From positions 1 to 26,681 of the forward strand of contig JBBIMX010000039.1 in assembly GCA_037444165.1 (NCBI GenBank): a stretch of 26,681 nucleotides of DNA, in the 5' to 3' direction. A program made the translations under genes and the position numbers. Positions 7,241 to 16,700 of this stretch are shown piece by piece. Within the stretch, counting starts at the first letter, position 1. Every line of letters begins with the position of its first letter. The stretch is from CALIBK01 sp037444165 (GTDB taxonomy: Bacteria; Desulfobacterota; BSN033; UBA1163). Under the pieces are notes generated by a model. It saw only the letters and a list, made by a program, of their open reading frames with translations, did no database searches and was not told the origin of the DNA.

Positions 7241-8618
7241 GGTATTTCTCACAGAGGATGAGATTCCAAAGCAATGGTATAATATTCAAGCGGATCTCCC
7301 TTCCCCTTTACAACCTCCCCTTCATCCTGCTACCGGGAAGCCCATAGGACCACAGGATCTTGCCCCCGTCTTTCCCATGAATCTCATTGAACAGGAAGTC
7401 AGCACACAGAGATGGATCGATATCCCTGAAGGCGTGATGGAGAAGCTTCTGATCTGGAGGCCAACCCCTCTTCATCGAGCCTATGCCCTTGAGAAAGCAC
7501 TGGATACCCCTGCAAGGATCTACTATAAAAATGAAGGAGTCAGCCCTCCTGGAAGCCACAAACCCAATACAGCAGTGGCTCAGGCCTACTACAATAAGGT
7601 CTTTGGAATTAAACGAATTACCACCGAAACCGGAGCAGGCCAATGGGGAAGCGCCCTCAGTTTTGCTTGTTGCCTCTATGGATTGGAGTGCAAAGTTTAT
7701 ATGGTAAGGATCAGTTTTGACCAAAAGCCTTATCGCCGGATCATGATGAATACCTGGGGAGCCACCTGTGTCCCCAGTCCGAGCAAAGATACCAATGCGG
7801 GAAGAAAGATTCTTGAGGAAAATCCTGATTCTCCAGGAAGCCTTGGCATTGCCATCAGTGAAGCCATCGAAGATGCGGTGACTTCGAAGGATACTCGTTA
7901 TTCCCTTGGAAGTGTTCTGAATCATGTGTTGATGCATCAGACGATCATCGGACTCGAAGCCAAGAAACAGTTAGAAAAGATAGGAGAGAAAAAGGTCGAT
8001 GTGGTGACAGGATGCGCTGGCGGTGGAAGTAACTTTGCCGGGCTCGCCTTTCCTTTTGTCCTGGATAAGATTAATGGAGCGGATATAACGATTGTTCCTG
8101 CCGAACCCACTTCCTGTCCAACCATGACCCGTGCCCCCTTTGTCTATGACCATGGCGATACGGCACGGATGACTCCCCTTATTCCCATGCATAGTCTTGG
8201 TCATGCCTTTATTCCCCCTCCGATCCATGCCGGTGGGCTTCGTTACCATGGGATTGCGCCTCTTGTGAGCCAGTTGATTAACGAAGGGTTGATCACTCCT
8301 CGAGCCTATAATCAACTGGAGTGCTATGCTGCAGCGGTGCTCTGGGCCAGAACCGAAGGCCAGATTCCTGCCCCGGAGACCAGTCATGCCATTGCGGTGG
8401 TCATTGAAGAGGCAAAAAAGGCAAAAGAAGAAGGAAAGGAGAAGGTGATCCTCCTCAACTGGAGTGGCCATGGACTGATGGATTTAGGAGGTTATGATTC
8501 TTACTTTAGTGGTAAGCTTGTCGACTACCCACTTCCAGAGGAAGAGATGAGAAAATCTCTTAAAGCGATTGAGGGATTACCGAAACCTCCTGTGATGAGA
8601 AAAGGGAAGCCTATTTAA
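7227..8618 (+). CDS. trpB: TrpB2-type tryptophan synthase beta-like PLP enzyme
   Basis: This 463-residue fold-type II PLP enzyme has the TrpB core: Schiff-base lysine K112 in GSHKPNTA, catalytic-glutamate segment ETGAGQWG (E134), and the phosphate-binding glycine loop TGCAGGGSNFAG. GQWG in place of GQHG and the long N-terminal extension (residues 1-75) mark the TrpB2 group. That group often stands apart from trpA and is thought to use free indole or to work as a serine/threonine-type lyase or indole salvage enzyme. No trpA or other trp gene is nearby. AAAGGAGG with 5-base spacing sets the start. A strong terminator follows, so it is probably a single-gene unit, although an aminotransferase/indolepyruvate oxidoreductase operon begins just after, which makes an indole-related link tempting. 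Confidence 0.88.
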   Translation: MKQFKVFLTEDEIPKQWYNIQADLPSPLQPPLHPATGKPIGPQDLAPVFPMNLIEQEVSTQRWIDIPEGVMEKLLIWRPTPLHRAYALEKALDTPARIYYKNEGVSPPGSHKPNTAVAQAYYNKVFGIKRITTETGAGQWGSALSFACCLYGLECKVYMVRISFDQKPYRRIMMNTWGATCVPSPSKDTNAGRKILEENPDSPGSLGIAISEAIEDAVTSKDTRYSLGSVLNHVLMHQTIIGLEAKKQLEKIGEKKVDVVTGCAGGGSNFAGLAFPFVLDKINGADITIVPAEPTSCPTMTRAPFVYDHGDTARMTPLIPMHSLGHAFIPPPIHAGGLRYHGIAPLVSQLINEGLITPRAYNQLECYAAAVLWARTEGQIPAPETSHAIAVVIEEAKKAKEEGKEKVILLNWSGHGLMDLGGYDSYFSGKLVDYPLPEEEMRKSLKAIEGLPKPPVMRKGKPI

Positions 8619-8622
8619 ACAC

Positions 8623-8661
8623 CAAAGAATCCTACGGAAAATCCGTAGGATTCTTTGTTTT
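8623..8661 (+). terminator. Rho-independent terminator after the trpB-like gene
   Basis: A perfect 16-bp stem (CAAAGAATCCTACGGA at 8623-8638 with its complement at 8642-8657) encloses a 3-base AAA loop and is followed by TTTT. It begins 4 bases after the TAA of the upstream gene and separates it from the next transcription unit. Confidence 0.9.
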
Positions 8662-8670
8662 CTAACTTTG

Positions 8671-8679
8671 TGATAAAAT
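8671..8679 (+). promoter_or_regulatory. Extended -10 promoter element, apparently leaderless start
   Basis: TGATAAAAT matches the extended -10 pattern TGnTATAAT with one mismatch in the hexamer (TAAAAT, 8674-8679). Seven bases after the hexamer lies 8686, the A of the ATG of the next gene. No convincing -35 is present, since the region is occupied by the upstream terminator stem. Confidence 0.45.
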
Positions 8680-8685
8680 ACTCAA

Positions 8686-8955
8686 ATGATCGAGGAGCAT
8701 GACGATCTTCTGATCCGTTGTCCCATGCTTGGAGGGGAAGTTCCTTTTCGATATTGTCGAACTCTTAATGAGGAGCTCCCCTGTCGGAAAATTATTATCT
8801 GCTGGGAATTTAGGATAGAGATCTGGAAATTTCTGAGCGAGCATTATTCTCTTGATCAAATCGACAAGGCCCTCTCCCCACCTACCAAGACAAGAATCGA
8901 AACGATCATAGAACTCATAGAAAAAGCTAAAAAGATAAAAGAGGAAGGAGAATAG
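8686..8955 (+). CDS. Small cysteine-containing protein of unknown function
   Basis: An 89-residue protein I cannot assign to a named family. Its N-terminal half has four cysteines, C12 (RCPMLGG), C24 (RYCR), C33 (PCRK) and C39 (ICW), which could bind a metal or an Fe-S cluster. The C-terminal half is a charged helix ending in a Lys/Glu-rich run. The gap to the aminotransferase ATG is only 3 bases, so the two are almost certainly co-transcribed and perhaps translationally coupled. It would be the first gene of the indolepyruvate oxidoreductase operon. No Shine-Dalgarno sequence precedes the ATG, consistent with the promoter-like element directly upstream giving a leaderless message. The cysteine pattern and tight spacing argue that it is real. 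Confidence 0.7.
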   Translation: MIEEHDDLLIRCPMLGGEVPFRYCRTLNEELPCRKIIICWEFRIEIWKFLSEHYSLDQIDKALSPPTKTRIETIIELIEKAKKIKEEGE

Positions 8956-8958
8956 AGG

Positions 8959-10053
8959 ATGTGGATCTCCGATCGACTAAAGAACATCAAACCCTCTGGA
9001 GTCAGACGAATCTTTGACCTGGCCCGCCAGATGAAGGATCCCATTAACCTGAGTATTGGAGAACCGGATTTTGATATTCCGGAACCCCTGAAAGAGGAAG
9101 GGATCGAATGGATTCGGAGAGGCTTCAATAAGTACACCCCCACCCAGGGCATTCCTGAGCTTAGAGAGAAGATTTCGGAACATTTGAAAAAGAAGGGGAT
9201 TCTTTTTGAAGAGGTGATGGTGACGGCAGGAGTAACCGGGGGGTTGCTTCTGGCAAGCCTCGCTCTCATTAATCCGGGCGATGAGGTCATTATTCCGGAC
9301 CCCTTTTTTGTGATGTATGAATATCAGGTCCTTTTGATGGGAGGAACTCCTGTTTTTGTCGATACCTATCCTGATTTTCGACTCCGAGAAGAAGAGATCC
9401 GAAAAAAGATCACAAAGAAGACGAAGCTGATCATCATCAATAGCCCCAATAATCCTACCGGGACCGTCTATCCCCTCGAAGATTTAAAGAGGGTGGTGAG
9501 GATCGCGGAGGAGAAGAATCTCCTCCTTTTTTCTGACGATATTTATGATCATTTTCTCTACGATGCTCCGAGCTGTCCTACGGTGGGCCAGTTGTATGAA
9601 AAGACCCTGACCTTTGGGGGATTCTCCAAGGGTTGGGCCATGACCGGATGGAGATTGGGATACGTGGCTGGGCCACGAGAGATCATCCAGCAAATGATTA
9701 CGCTTCAGCAGTATACCTTTTCGAGTGTGAATTCCTTTGCTCAGAAAGCGGCGATCAAGGCCCTCGATTTCAATGTGGAGTCCTATATTCAGGAATATAA
9801 AAAGAAGAGAGATCTAATTTATGAAGGACTTCGTGAAAAGTTTAATGTCCAGAAACCCCAGGGAGCCTTCTATATCTTTCCAGAAGTTCCGGGGGGAGAT
9901 GGCGAGGCCTTTGTAGAGAAGGCTATTCAGAATAATCTTTTTATCGTTCCAGGAAGTGTCTTTTCAAAGAGAAATACCCATGTAAGAATCTCTTTTGCTG
10001 CTTCTGAAGAGACCCTTTTGAGAGGAATTGAGGTCCTCAATCGAATCAGTTAA
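8959..10053 (+). CDS. Class I/II PLP-dependent aminotransferase
   Basis: This 364-residue fold-type I aminotransferase shows the class I/II set: substrate-binding N-terminal segment (SIGEPDFDIPEP, residues 32-43), NNPTG (164-168), D194 and Y196 in DDIYD, the Schiff-base lysine K224 in FSKGWAMTGWRLGY, and R232 for the substrate carboxylate. It should convert an amino acid to its 2-oxo acid. Standing directly upstream of NuoEF-like, ferredoxin and IorAB genes, its likely job is to feed the 2-oxo acid (for example an arylpyruvate) to that oxidoreductase, or in reverse to aminate the product of reductive carboxylation. The sequence does not separate aromatic from aspartate/alanine specificity. 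Confidence 0.85.
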   Translation: MWISDRLKNIKPSGVRRIFDLARQMKDPINLSIGEPDFDIPEPLKEEGIEWIRRGFNKYTPTQGIPELREKISEHLKKKGILFEEVMVTAGVTGGLLLASLALINPGDEVIIPDPFFVMYEYQVLLMGGTPVFVDTYPDFRLREEEIRKKITKKTKLIIINSPNNPTGTVYPLEDLKRVVRIAEEKNLLLFSDDIYDHFLYDAPSCPTVGQLYEKTLTFGGFSKGWAMTGWRLGYVAGPREIIQQMITLQQYTFSSVNSFAQKAAIKALDFNVESYIQEYKKKRDLIYEGLREKFNVQKPQGAFYIFPEVPGGDGEAFVEKAIQNNLFIVPGSVFSKRNTHVRISFAASEETLLRGIEVLNRIS

Positions 10054-10105
10054 AATTGAATAAAAGCCATTTTCTCTCAATTTTAAGAGATAAGGAACGG
10101 ACTGA

Positions 10106-10564
10106 ATGCTGGTAGAGGTAGAGGCCCTTGATGAAATTCTAAGAAGACATGGCTATCAGAGGGCCGCACTTATTGGAATTCTTCAGGATATTCAATCAAG
10201 GGTGAATTATCTCCCCAGAAAGGCTCTCCAGTATGTGTCCAAATGTCTTGAGATTCCACTGTCAGAGATTTATGAAGTAGCCACTTTTTATAAGGCCTTT
10301 CACCTTGAACCCAGGGGAAAGCATACGATTCAGGTTTGCTTAGGGACGGCTTGTCATGTAAGGGGAAGCCAAAGGATTCTAAGTTATTTGGAGACCCTGC
10401 TGGATGTAAAGGCAGGAGGGACGACAAAGGACCTCTCTTTTAGTCTTGAAACCGTCAACTGTCTGGGTGCCTGCGCTCTCGGCCCCCTCCTGGTCATTGA
10501 CCGAAAATATTATGGGAAGATGGGGACAGGGAAGATCGAATCCCTGTTAAAAAAATATCAATGA
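10106..10564 (+). CDS. NuoE/HydC-like thioredoxin-fold [2Fe-2S] subunit
   Basis: A 152-residue protein of the complex I 24-kDa/NuoE family. A helical N-terminal bundle is followed by a thioredoxin-like domain with the four [2Fe-2S] cysteines C78 and C83 (CLGTAC) and C119 and C123 (CLGAC). In complex I, formate dehydrogenases and bifurcating hydrogenases this subunit pairs with a NuoF-like flavoprotein. Here that partner is the next gene, which starts within the stop codon (ATGA overlap). No membrane complex I genes are present, so it belongs to a soluble oxidoreductase. AAGGAA precedes the ATG by about 9 bases. A 10-bp AT-rich inverted repeat (10050-10059 with 10077-10086) lies just upstream but has no T-run, so it is not a convincing terminator. 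Confidence 0.9.
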   Translation: MLVEVEALDEILRRHGYQRAALIGILQDIQSRVNYLPRKALQYVSKCLEIPLSEIYEVATFYKAFHLEPRGKHTIQVCLGTACHVRGSQRILSYLETLLDVKAGGTTKDLSFSLETVNCLGACALGPLLVIDRKYYGKMGTGKIESLLKKYQ

Positions 10565-12417
10565 GCCCTCACTTCAAAACCATCTCTGAACTCGCCTCAT
10601 TTCGAGAAGGTTTAAAAAGGTCAAGAGATCCTAAATCCCCATGGATTGCCATCTGTTGTGGAACTGGATGTCAAGCCTGCGGGGCCCTGGAAGTTTTGGA
10701 GGCCTTTAGAGAAAAAATTCAAGAGATGGGGCTAAAAGATCAGATAGGGATTCGGGCTACTGGATGCCATGGTTTTTGTGAACGAGGGCCCCTGGTAGTC
10801 ATCCGACCTCAAAAGATCTGCTATATGAATGTGACCCCAGAGGATGTTTCGGAGATTCTTCATCAAGTAGCCAATGGAGGGGGTGTGATTGAGAGGCTCC
10901 TCTACCAGGATCCCCTGAGCAAGCAAAGACTTCTCTACGAGGAGGAGATTCCCTTTTATAAATTCCAACAAAGGATTGTCTTTGGAAATAATGGAGAGAT
11001 CGATCCAACCGATATCGACGATTATATCCGAATCGGCGGATATCAGGCCCTTGAAAAGGTCCTTTCCACAATGACCCCTGAGGCCGTTATTCAGACCATC
11101 AAAGAATCAGGACTCAGGGGTCGGGGAGGGGGTGGATTCCCCACAGGAATCAAATGGGAAGCCTGCCGAAGAGCAAAAGGAAAAGAGAAATTTGTCATCT
11201 GTAATGCAGACGAAGGGGATCCTGGAGCCTATATGGATCGTTCCCTTCTGGAAGGGAATCCTCACCGTGTCATCGAAGGGATGTTGATTGGGGCCTACGC
11301 CATTGGTTCCGAAGAAGGCTATGTTTATGTGAGGAATGAATATCCGTTGGCGATCTCCAATCTGACTTGTGCTCTTGATCAGGCGAGAGCCTACGGACTT
11401 TTAGGAAAGAATATTCTTGGATCAGGCCTCAACTTTCAGATTAAGATTAGTCGTGGAGGTGGGGCTTTCGTCTGTGGAGAATCCACGGCTTTGATGGCCT
11501 CTCTGGAAGGAAGGGTGGGGGAGCCGAGGGCTAAATACATTCATACCGTGGAGCAGGGACTCTGGAATCAGCCCAGCAATCTGAATAACGTGGAGACATG
11601 GGCCAATGTTCCTATCATTATTAATCGAGGGGTACAATGGTATACCTCGATCGGAACAGAGGGATCGAAGGGGACGAAGATCTTCTCTCTCGTCGGAAAG
11701 ATCCATCATACAGGGCTAGTCGAAGTTCCGATGGGAATGACGCTAAGGCAGATCATTTTCGATATCGGGGGAGGAATCCCCAAGGGCAAGCGTTTCAAGG
11801 CCGTTCAAACCGGAGGACCTTCAGGAGGTTGTATTCCGGAGAGCCTTCTCGATCTGCCGGTCGATTTCGATCGTCTTCAAGAAGCAGGGTCAATGATGGG
11901 ATCAGGTGGGATGATCGTGATGGATGAGGATAATTGTATGGTGGATATGGCTCGCTACTTTGTCCAGTTCCTGGAGGAAGAGTCTTGTGGAAAGTGCACC
12001 CCCTGTCGAGAAGGACTTCAGCAGATGGGAAGAATCCTTAACCGAATTTGCCGGGGAGAGGGAAAGAAAGGAGATATCGAATTGTTGGAGGATCTCTCTC
12101 TGGTGATGATCGAGAGTTCGCTCTGCGGTCTTGGACTCACCGCTCCTAATCCTGTTCTCTCTACGCTCCGATATTTCAGAGAGGAATATGAAGCCCATAT
12201 CGAGGAGAAGAGATGTCCGGCTAAGTTTTGCAGGGAGCTCATCTCTTTTTCCATCAGGCCTGATAAGTGTACGGGTTGTGGAGCCTGTGCAAGACTCTGC
12301 CCAACGCAGGCCATCAAGGGAGAAAGAAAGAAGGTTCATTTCTTAGAGAGCCAGAAGTGTGTGAAATGCAAAGCTTGTGTTGAAGCGTGCAAATTTGATG
12401 CAATTGAAATCAATTAG
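10561..12417 (+). CDS. NuoF/HydB-like NAD(P)-binding flavoprotein with extra Fe-S domains
   Basis: This 618-residue protein has the domain order of the HydB subunit of bifurcating [FeFe]-hydrogenases, not plain NuoF. An N-terminal thioredoxin-like [2Fe-2S] domain (C33, C37, C69, C73) leads to the NuoF core with the FMN/NAD(H) site GRGGGGFPTG (187-196) and CNADEGDPGAY. Then come the [4Fe-4S] site ESCGKCTPC (C476, C479, C482, with C522) and a C-terminal two-cluster ferredoxin domain (C570, C573, C576, C580; C600, C603, C606, C610). It should exchange hydride with NAD(P)(H) and pass electrons to Fe-S chains of the neighbouring subunits. It overlaps the NuoE-like gene by 4 bp and lies 17 bp before the ferredoxin-GcvH gene. 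Confidence 0.92.
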   Translation: MSPHFKTISELASFREGLKRSRDPKSPWIAICCGTGCQACGALEVLEAFREKIQEMGLKDQIGIRATGCHGFCERGPLVVIRPQKICYMNVTPEDVSEILHQVANGGGVIERLLYQDPLSKQRLLYEEEIPFYKFQQRIVFGNNGEIDPTDIDDYIRIGGYQALEKVLSTMTPEAVIQTIKESGLRGRGGGGFPTGIKWEACRRAKGKEKFVICNADEGDPGAYMDRSLLEGNPHRVIEGMLIGAYAIGSEEGYVYVRNEYPLAISNLTCALDQARAYGLLGKNILGSGLNFQIKISRGGGAFVCGESTALMASLEGRVGEPRAKYIHTVEQGLWNQPSNLNNVETWANVPIIINRGVQWYTSIGTEGSKGTKIFSLVGKIHHTGLVEVPMGMTLRQIIFDIGGGIPKGKRFKAVQTGGPSGGCIPESLLDLPVDFDRLQEAGSMMGSGGMIVMDEDNCMVDMARYFVQFLEEESCGKCTPCREGLQQMGRILNRICRGEGKKGDIELLEDLSLVMIESSLCGLGLTAPNPVLSTLRYFREEYEAHIEEKRCPAKFCRELISFSIRPDKCTGCGACARLCPTQAIKGERKKVHFLESQKCVKCKACVEACKFDAIEIN

Positions 12418-12434
12418 ATTGGAAGGATGGGGAA

Positions 12435-13709
12435 ATGGTCTCTCTGACCATCAACGGGAAAAAAATAAGAGGAAAAGAAGGCTCTACCCTTCTTGAATTG
12501 TGCCGCGAAAGGTCGATTTCTATTCCAACCCTTTGTTACCATCCCGATCTTTCCCCTTATGGCTCCTGTCGACTCTGCACGGTAGAAGTTTTAAAGAATG
12601 GGAAGCGGCGTATGGTCACTGCCTGTAACTTTCCTGCCCAATCAGGGATTGAGGTTTGGACCCACTCTGAGTCTGTCCTTAGAGTTCGGCGACTCCTCGT
12701 TGAACTTCTTTTGGCCCGTTGTCCGGAGGCGAAGCTCTTAAAGGAACTGGCCGAGGAGTTGGGGGTGGAGAAGAGTCGTTTTTATACGAAAGAAGCTAAA
12801 GAGAAGTGTTTCCTCTGTGGGCTTTGTATTCGAACCTGTCGGGAGATCGTTGGAGCAAATGCGATTGGTTTCTCTCAAAGAGGGACGTTAAGGAAGGTCG
12901 GTCCTCCTTTTGAGGTGGATTCGGATCAATGCATTGCCTGTGGAGCATGTGAGTTCATCTGCCCTACGGGGGCAATTCAGATGGAGATGGACCGCATTCG
13001 GAAGATCAAAGATTTAGGCACAGGGACGAGGCGATATTGCCGATATATGCGTTTGGGTTTGATCGATTTTATGATCTGTTCTAATGGGTATGAATGTTGG
13101 CGGTGTGAGTTGGATCAACGAATGGAGGATCAATTTGGCACCCATCCGGCCTTTGCCCTGAAACCAGCGAAAAGGAGAACTCCTTTTCAGATAGGGTTTT
13201 TTACATTTCATCCCACTCTTTTCTACCACGAACAACACCTCTGGCTCAAACCCATGGATTCATGGATAAAATTAGGGCTCGATGGCCTTTCTTCTTCTCT
13301 TGCCCTTGTGGCCGATTCACTCTGGCTTCCCTTGGAGGGGGAGTCTATCAAAGAGGGGGAGAGGATAGCCACCCTCGTCCAAGGGGATAAAAAGGCAACC
13401 TTTCTTTCCCCTCTCACGGGGAGGATCTTGGCAGTAAATCAGGAGGCAGTAGATTCACCCTCCTTGGTCGGCCGTGATCCCTATGATCGGGGTTGGTTAC
13501 TCATCATCCAACCTGAAGAAAAAGATAAGATTCATGAGTATTACACTGGAGAGAGGGCAAAAGAGTGGTTTACAAAGAAGGTCCAAAAAATAGAGCCACT
13601 CTTAGGGGATTCAAAAGAAGTTGAGTCTCCAAAAGATGGCTTTGGGAAAGAAGAGATTCGGGAAAAATGGGATCGATGGATCGAGATTTTACTTACCCAT
13701 AACTCCTGA
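12435..13709 (+). CDS. NuoG-N-terminal-like ferredoxin fused to a GcvH-like domain
   Basis: A 424-residue fusion. Residues 1-75 form a plant-type [2Fe-2S] ferredoxin (C34, C45, C48, C64) and 120-180 carry two [4Fe-4S] motifs (C125, C128, C131, C135; C166, C169, C172, C176), as in the N-terminus of NuoG/HydA-type subunits. A second cysteine group follows (C202, C215, C221, C224 in the ICSNGYECWRC region). Residues 262-360 align with glycine cleavage H protein (YHEQHLW start, SPLTGRI, DPYDRGWLL). The position of the lipoyl lysine, eight residues before the proline of SPLTG, is D318, with K319 and K320 beside it, so lipoylation is doubtful. It probably bridges electrons between the NuoEF-like and IorAB parts. 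The molybdenum or hydrogenase catalytic domain of true NuoG or HydA is absent. Confidence 0.8.
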   Translation: MVSLTINGKKIRGKEGSTLLELCRERSISIPTLCYHPDLSPYGSCRLCTVEVLKNGKRRMVTACNFPAQSGIEVWTHSESVLRVRRLLVELLLARCPEAKLLKELAEELGVEKSRFYTKEAKEKCFLCGLCIRTCREIVGANAIGFSQRGTLRKVGPPFEVDSDQCIACGACEFICPTGAIQMEMDRIRKIKDLGTGTRRYCRYMRLGLIDFMICSNGYECWRCELDQRMEDQFGTHPAFALKPAKRRTPFQIGFFTFHPTLFYHEQHLWLKPMDSWIKLGLDGLSSSLALVADSLWLPLEGESIKEGERIATLVQGDKKATFLSPLTGRILAVNQEAVDSPSLVGRDPYDRGWLLIIQPEEKDKIHEYYTGERAKEWFTKKVQKIEPLLGDSKEVESPKDGFGKEEIREKWDRWIEILLTHNS

Positions 13710-13734
13710 ATTAAAAAATTAAATCAGGTGATGG

Positions 13735-16700
13735 ATGAGATCTATGGATGAGATCATAGAAGAGAGGGTTCTCCTCGGGAACGAAGCGATTGCTCGAGGT
13801 GTAGTAGAAAGTGGATGTCATTTCTTTGCGGCTTATCCCGGGACCCCCAGTTCCGAGATCCTTCCTGCGATTGTTCGGTTTAAAAAGGAGAATGATCTCG
13901 ACATTTATGTGGAGTGGTCTACCAATGAGAAGGTCGCCTTTGAAAATGCCCTGGTGGCCTCCTATACCGGGAAACGGGCCGCTGTCGCCATGAAGCAAGT
14001 GGGTCTCAATGTGGCCACAGATCCTCTGATGAGCGCTGCCTATATTGGAACGATCGGAGGGTTTGTGATTATCAGTTGTGATGATCCTGGCCCTTACTCC
14101 TCCCAGACAGAACAGGATACCCGCTTTTTAGCGATGTTTGCTAAAGTCCCTGTCTTTGATCCGGCCAGTCCAAGAGAAGCCCAGGAGATGCTTCCCTTGG
14201 CCTTTGAGCTATCCGAGAAATATCAGATCCCAGTCATTCTAAGGCCGGTATTGAGGGTTTCGCATGCCCAACAGAAGATTGCCTTTCACCCAATTCGGAA
14301 AGTAGAAAGGAAAGCCAATTTTATCCATCAACCCCAGCGTTGGAGTGCGACCCCCAGATTTCGATTTATTCTCCACAAACAGCTGAATCAGAAATTGAGA
14401 AGCATTGCTGAAGAGTTCAACTCCATGACCCATCTCAATTTTATCGAGAATGATCGAGAGAAGTCCACCTTTGGGATAATTGCAAGCGGAATTGGATATG
14501 CGATTGCTCGGGATGTGCTTCTGGAGCTGGGCTTAGAAAAGGAGATACCCATCCTGAAGATCGGGACTCCCTTTCCTCTTCCTTCCCCAAAAGTAGAGGC
14601 CTTTATCGAGAAATGTGAGCAGGTCCTTGTCCTTGAAGAGACCGAACCGGTCATCGAACTTCAAATCAGGAATAAGTCCAACGTTCATGGAAGGCTGGAT
14701 GGGTTTATCCCTAATGAAGGAGAGATGCTTCCAGAAGTCATCACTCAAGTGATGGTGGATTTCTGTCGAAAATTTTCCATTCCTGTTGAAGAACCTCCTT
14801 CCAGCACCCCTTTTGAGAAGTTGGTTGCCGATCTGGGTATTCCAATTCGTCGTCCAACCCTTTGCTCCGGTTGTCCCCACCGAGCCTCATTCTACGCCAT
14901 TAAGAGGGCCTTTCCAAACGGGATCTTCCCGAGTGATATTGGATGCTATACCCTTGGAATGAATCTCGAGGCTGTCGATACTTGTCATGATATGGGATCG
15001 GCTATCACTTTTGCCAGTGGCCTTTATCATGCCTACCGCCAGGATGGGAAAGAAGTTCCCATCATTGCTACGATCGGGGATTCGACCTTTTATCATTCAG
15101 GAGCTCCGGGCCTTCTCAATGCTGTCTATAATGGTTCAAAATTTATTTTAGTGATCCTCGACAATTCTATTGTCGCCATGACAGGGATGCAGCCTACCCC
15201 AGAATCTGGAATCACAGCGGATGGCCATCCTGGTCGGGCTCTTTCGATTGAAGAATTAGTCAAGGGCTGTGGTGTAGATTATCTCCAGGTGGTCAATCCT
15301 TATGATATTCAAGGAATGATTAGAGAATTAAGGAAGGCTTATCGTTATACGAGGAGTCCCGAAGGAGGAGTGGCTGTCCTGATCGCTCGTTATCCCTGTA
15401 TTACCCACCAGAAGGAACAACTCAAAATTCGACCCATCCGAGTGGAGATTCGGCATATTCCAACTCCCGAGAAGGACCTCCCTCCTCTTAAAAGTAAAAC
15501 CTTACCCAAAGAGCTTCTTCCCATTTACAGGAGTAAAGTTTCACCATGTCAGGGGGCCTGTCCTCTCCAGGTGGATGCAAGGGGATATATTGAGCTGATG
15601 GCCAAAGGGAGATTCGATGAGGCTTTGGCTCTGGTTCGGAAGAGAAACCCATTTCCCGGGATTACGGGAAGGCTGTGTGCTCGGCCGTGTGAGAAGATTT
15701 GTCGAAGAGGGAACCTGGATCAGCCCATTGCCATTGACCTTCTGAAACGGTTCTTGGCCGACCGGGAAGAAAAACCCTTTCATCCTGCTCCAGGGGAAGA
15801 AAGAAAAGAGAAGGTAGCGATCGTTGGTTCCGGGCCTTCGGGATTGATGGCCGCCTATGAACTGAGAATGAAAGGGTATCAAGTGACCATTTTTGAGGCC
15901 CTTCCTTTCATGGGTGGAACTCTGGTCATTGGTACCTCTCGATTTCGATTACCAGAGGAGGTTTTAAAGAGAGAAATTGAAGTGATAAGAAGATTTGGAA
16001 CGGAAGTAAGACTGAATACCAGGATCGGAAAGGATCTCACGTTGAACGATTTGAGACAACAGGGATATCGGGCTATCCTCCTCGCTATTGGAGCCCATCT
16101 CCCTGAATCGAATCTTTCAAATCTTCAGGCCGAAGGGGTCATTGACTCTCTCCATTTTTTAAAAGGGGTTGCCCTGGGTGAGATCACCTCTCTCCCCTCG
16201 AGAGTTCTGGTTCTGGGAGGGAGCGAGAGAGACGTGGATTCGGCCCGAGCGGCTCTTCGGTTAGGGGCAAAAGAGGTCCATCTCTTTTTTAGCCGATCCA
16301 AGAAGGAAATCCCTGTGGATGCTTTAGACGTTGAAGAGGCGGAGAGAGAAGGGGTGATATTTCATTTCTTTTCAATACCCACCCGGATCCAGACTTCTTG
16401 TGGAAAGGCCATAGGGATTTCTTATAAAAAGGCCCTTCTCAGTGATCCGAGTAGCCTCGGGAGAAGAAGAGTCGTTTCTTTTCAAGGTCCTGAGAAAAGG
16501 ATAAGAGCGGAGTATATCATTCATTCTCCTCTCTACCTGCCAGAACTCTCGGAGTTGGGTCTCCCCTTAAAAAAGTCCATCTTGGGAACGATTCAAGTGG
16601 ACCCGGAGACATTGGAAACCTCCATCCCGGGAGTGTTTGCCTCAGGAGATGCAGTCACCGGGCCAAAGAATTTTATAGATGCCCTGGCGATGGGGAAAAA

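Noticed and set aside
7308..7937. 209-codon minus-strand ORF
   Set aside because: Inside and antisense to the trpB-like gene; no independent support.
10050..10086. Terminator between the aminotransferase and the NuoE-like gene
   Set aside because: The 10-bp inverted repeat is almost entirely A/T, includes the stop codon and has no T-run; the operon probably continues through it.
10106..13709. Part of respiratory complex I
   Set aside because: Only NuoE/F/G-N-like parts are present, with HydB-type extra domains and no quinone- or membrane-subunit genes, and they sit in an operon with Ior genes.
10106..13709. Bifurcating [FeFe]-hydrogenase (HydABC)
   Set aside because: The NuoE/F-like subunits fit HydC/HydB, but the ferredoxin subunit has no H-cluster domain; its C-terminal part is GcvH-like.
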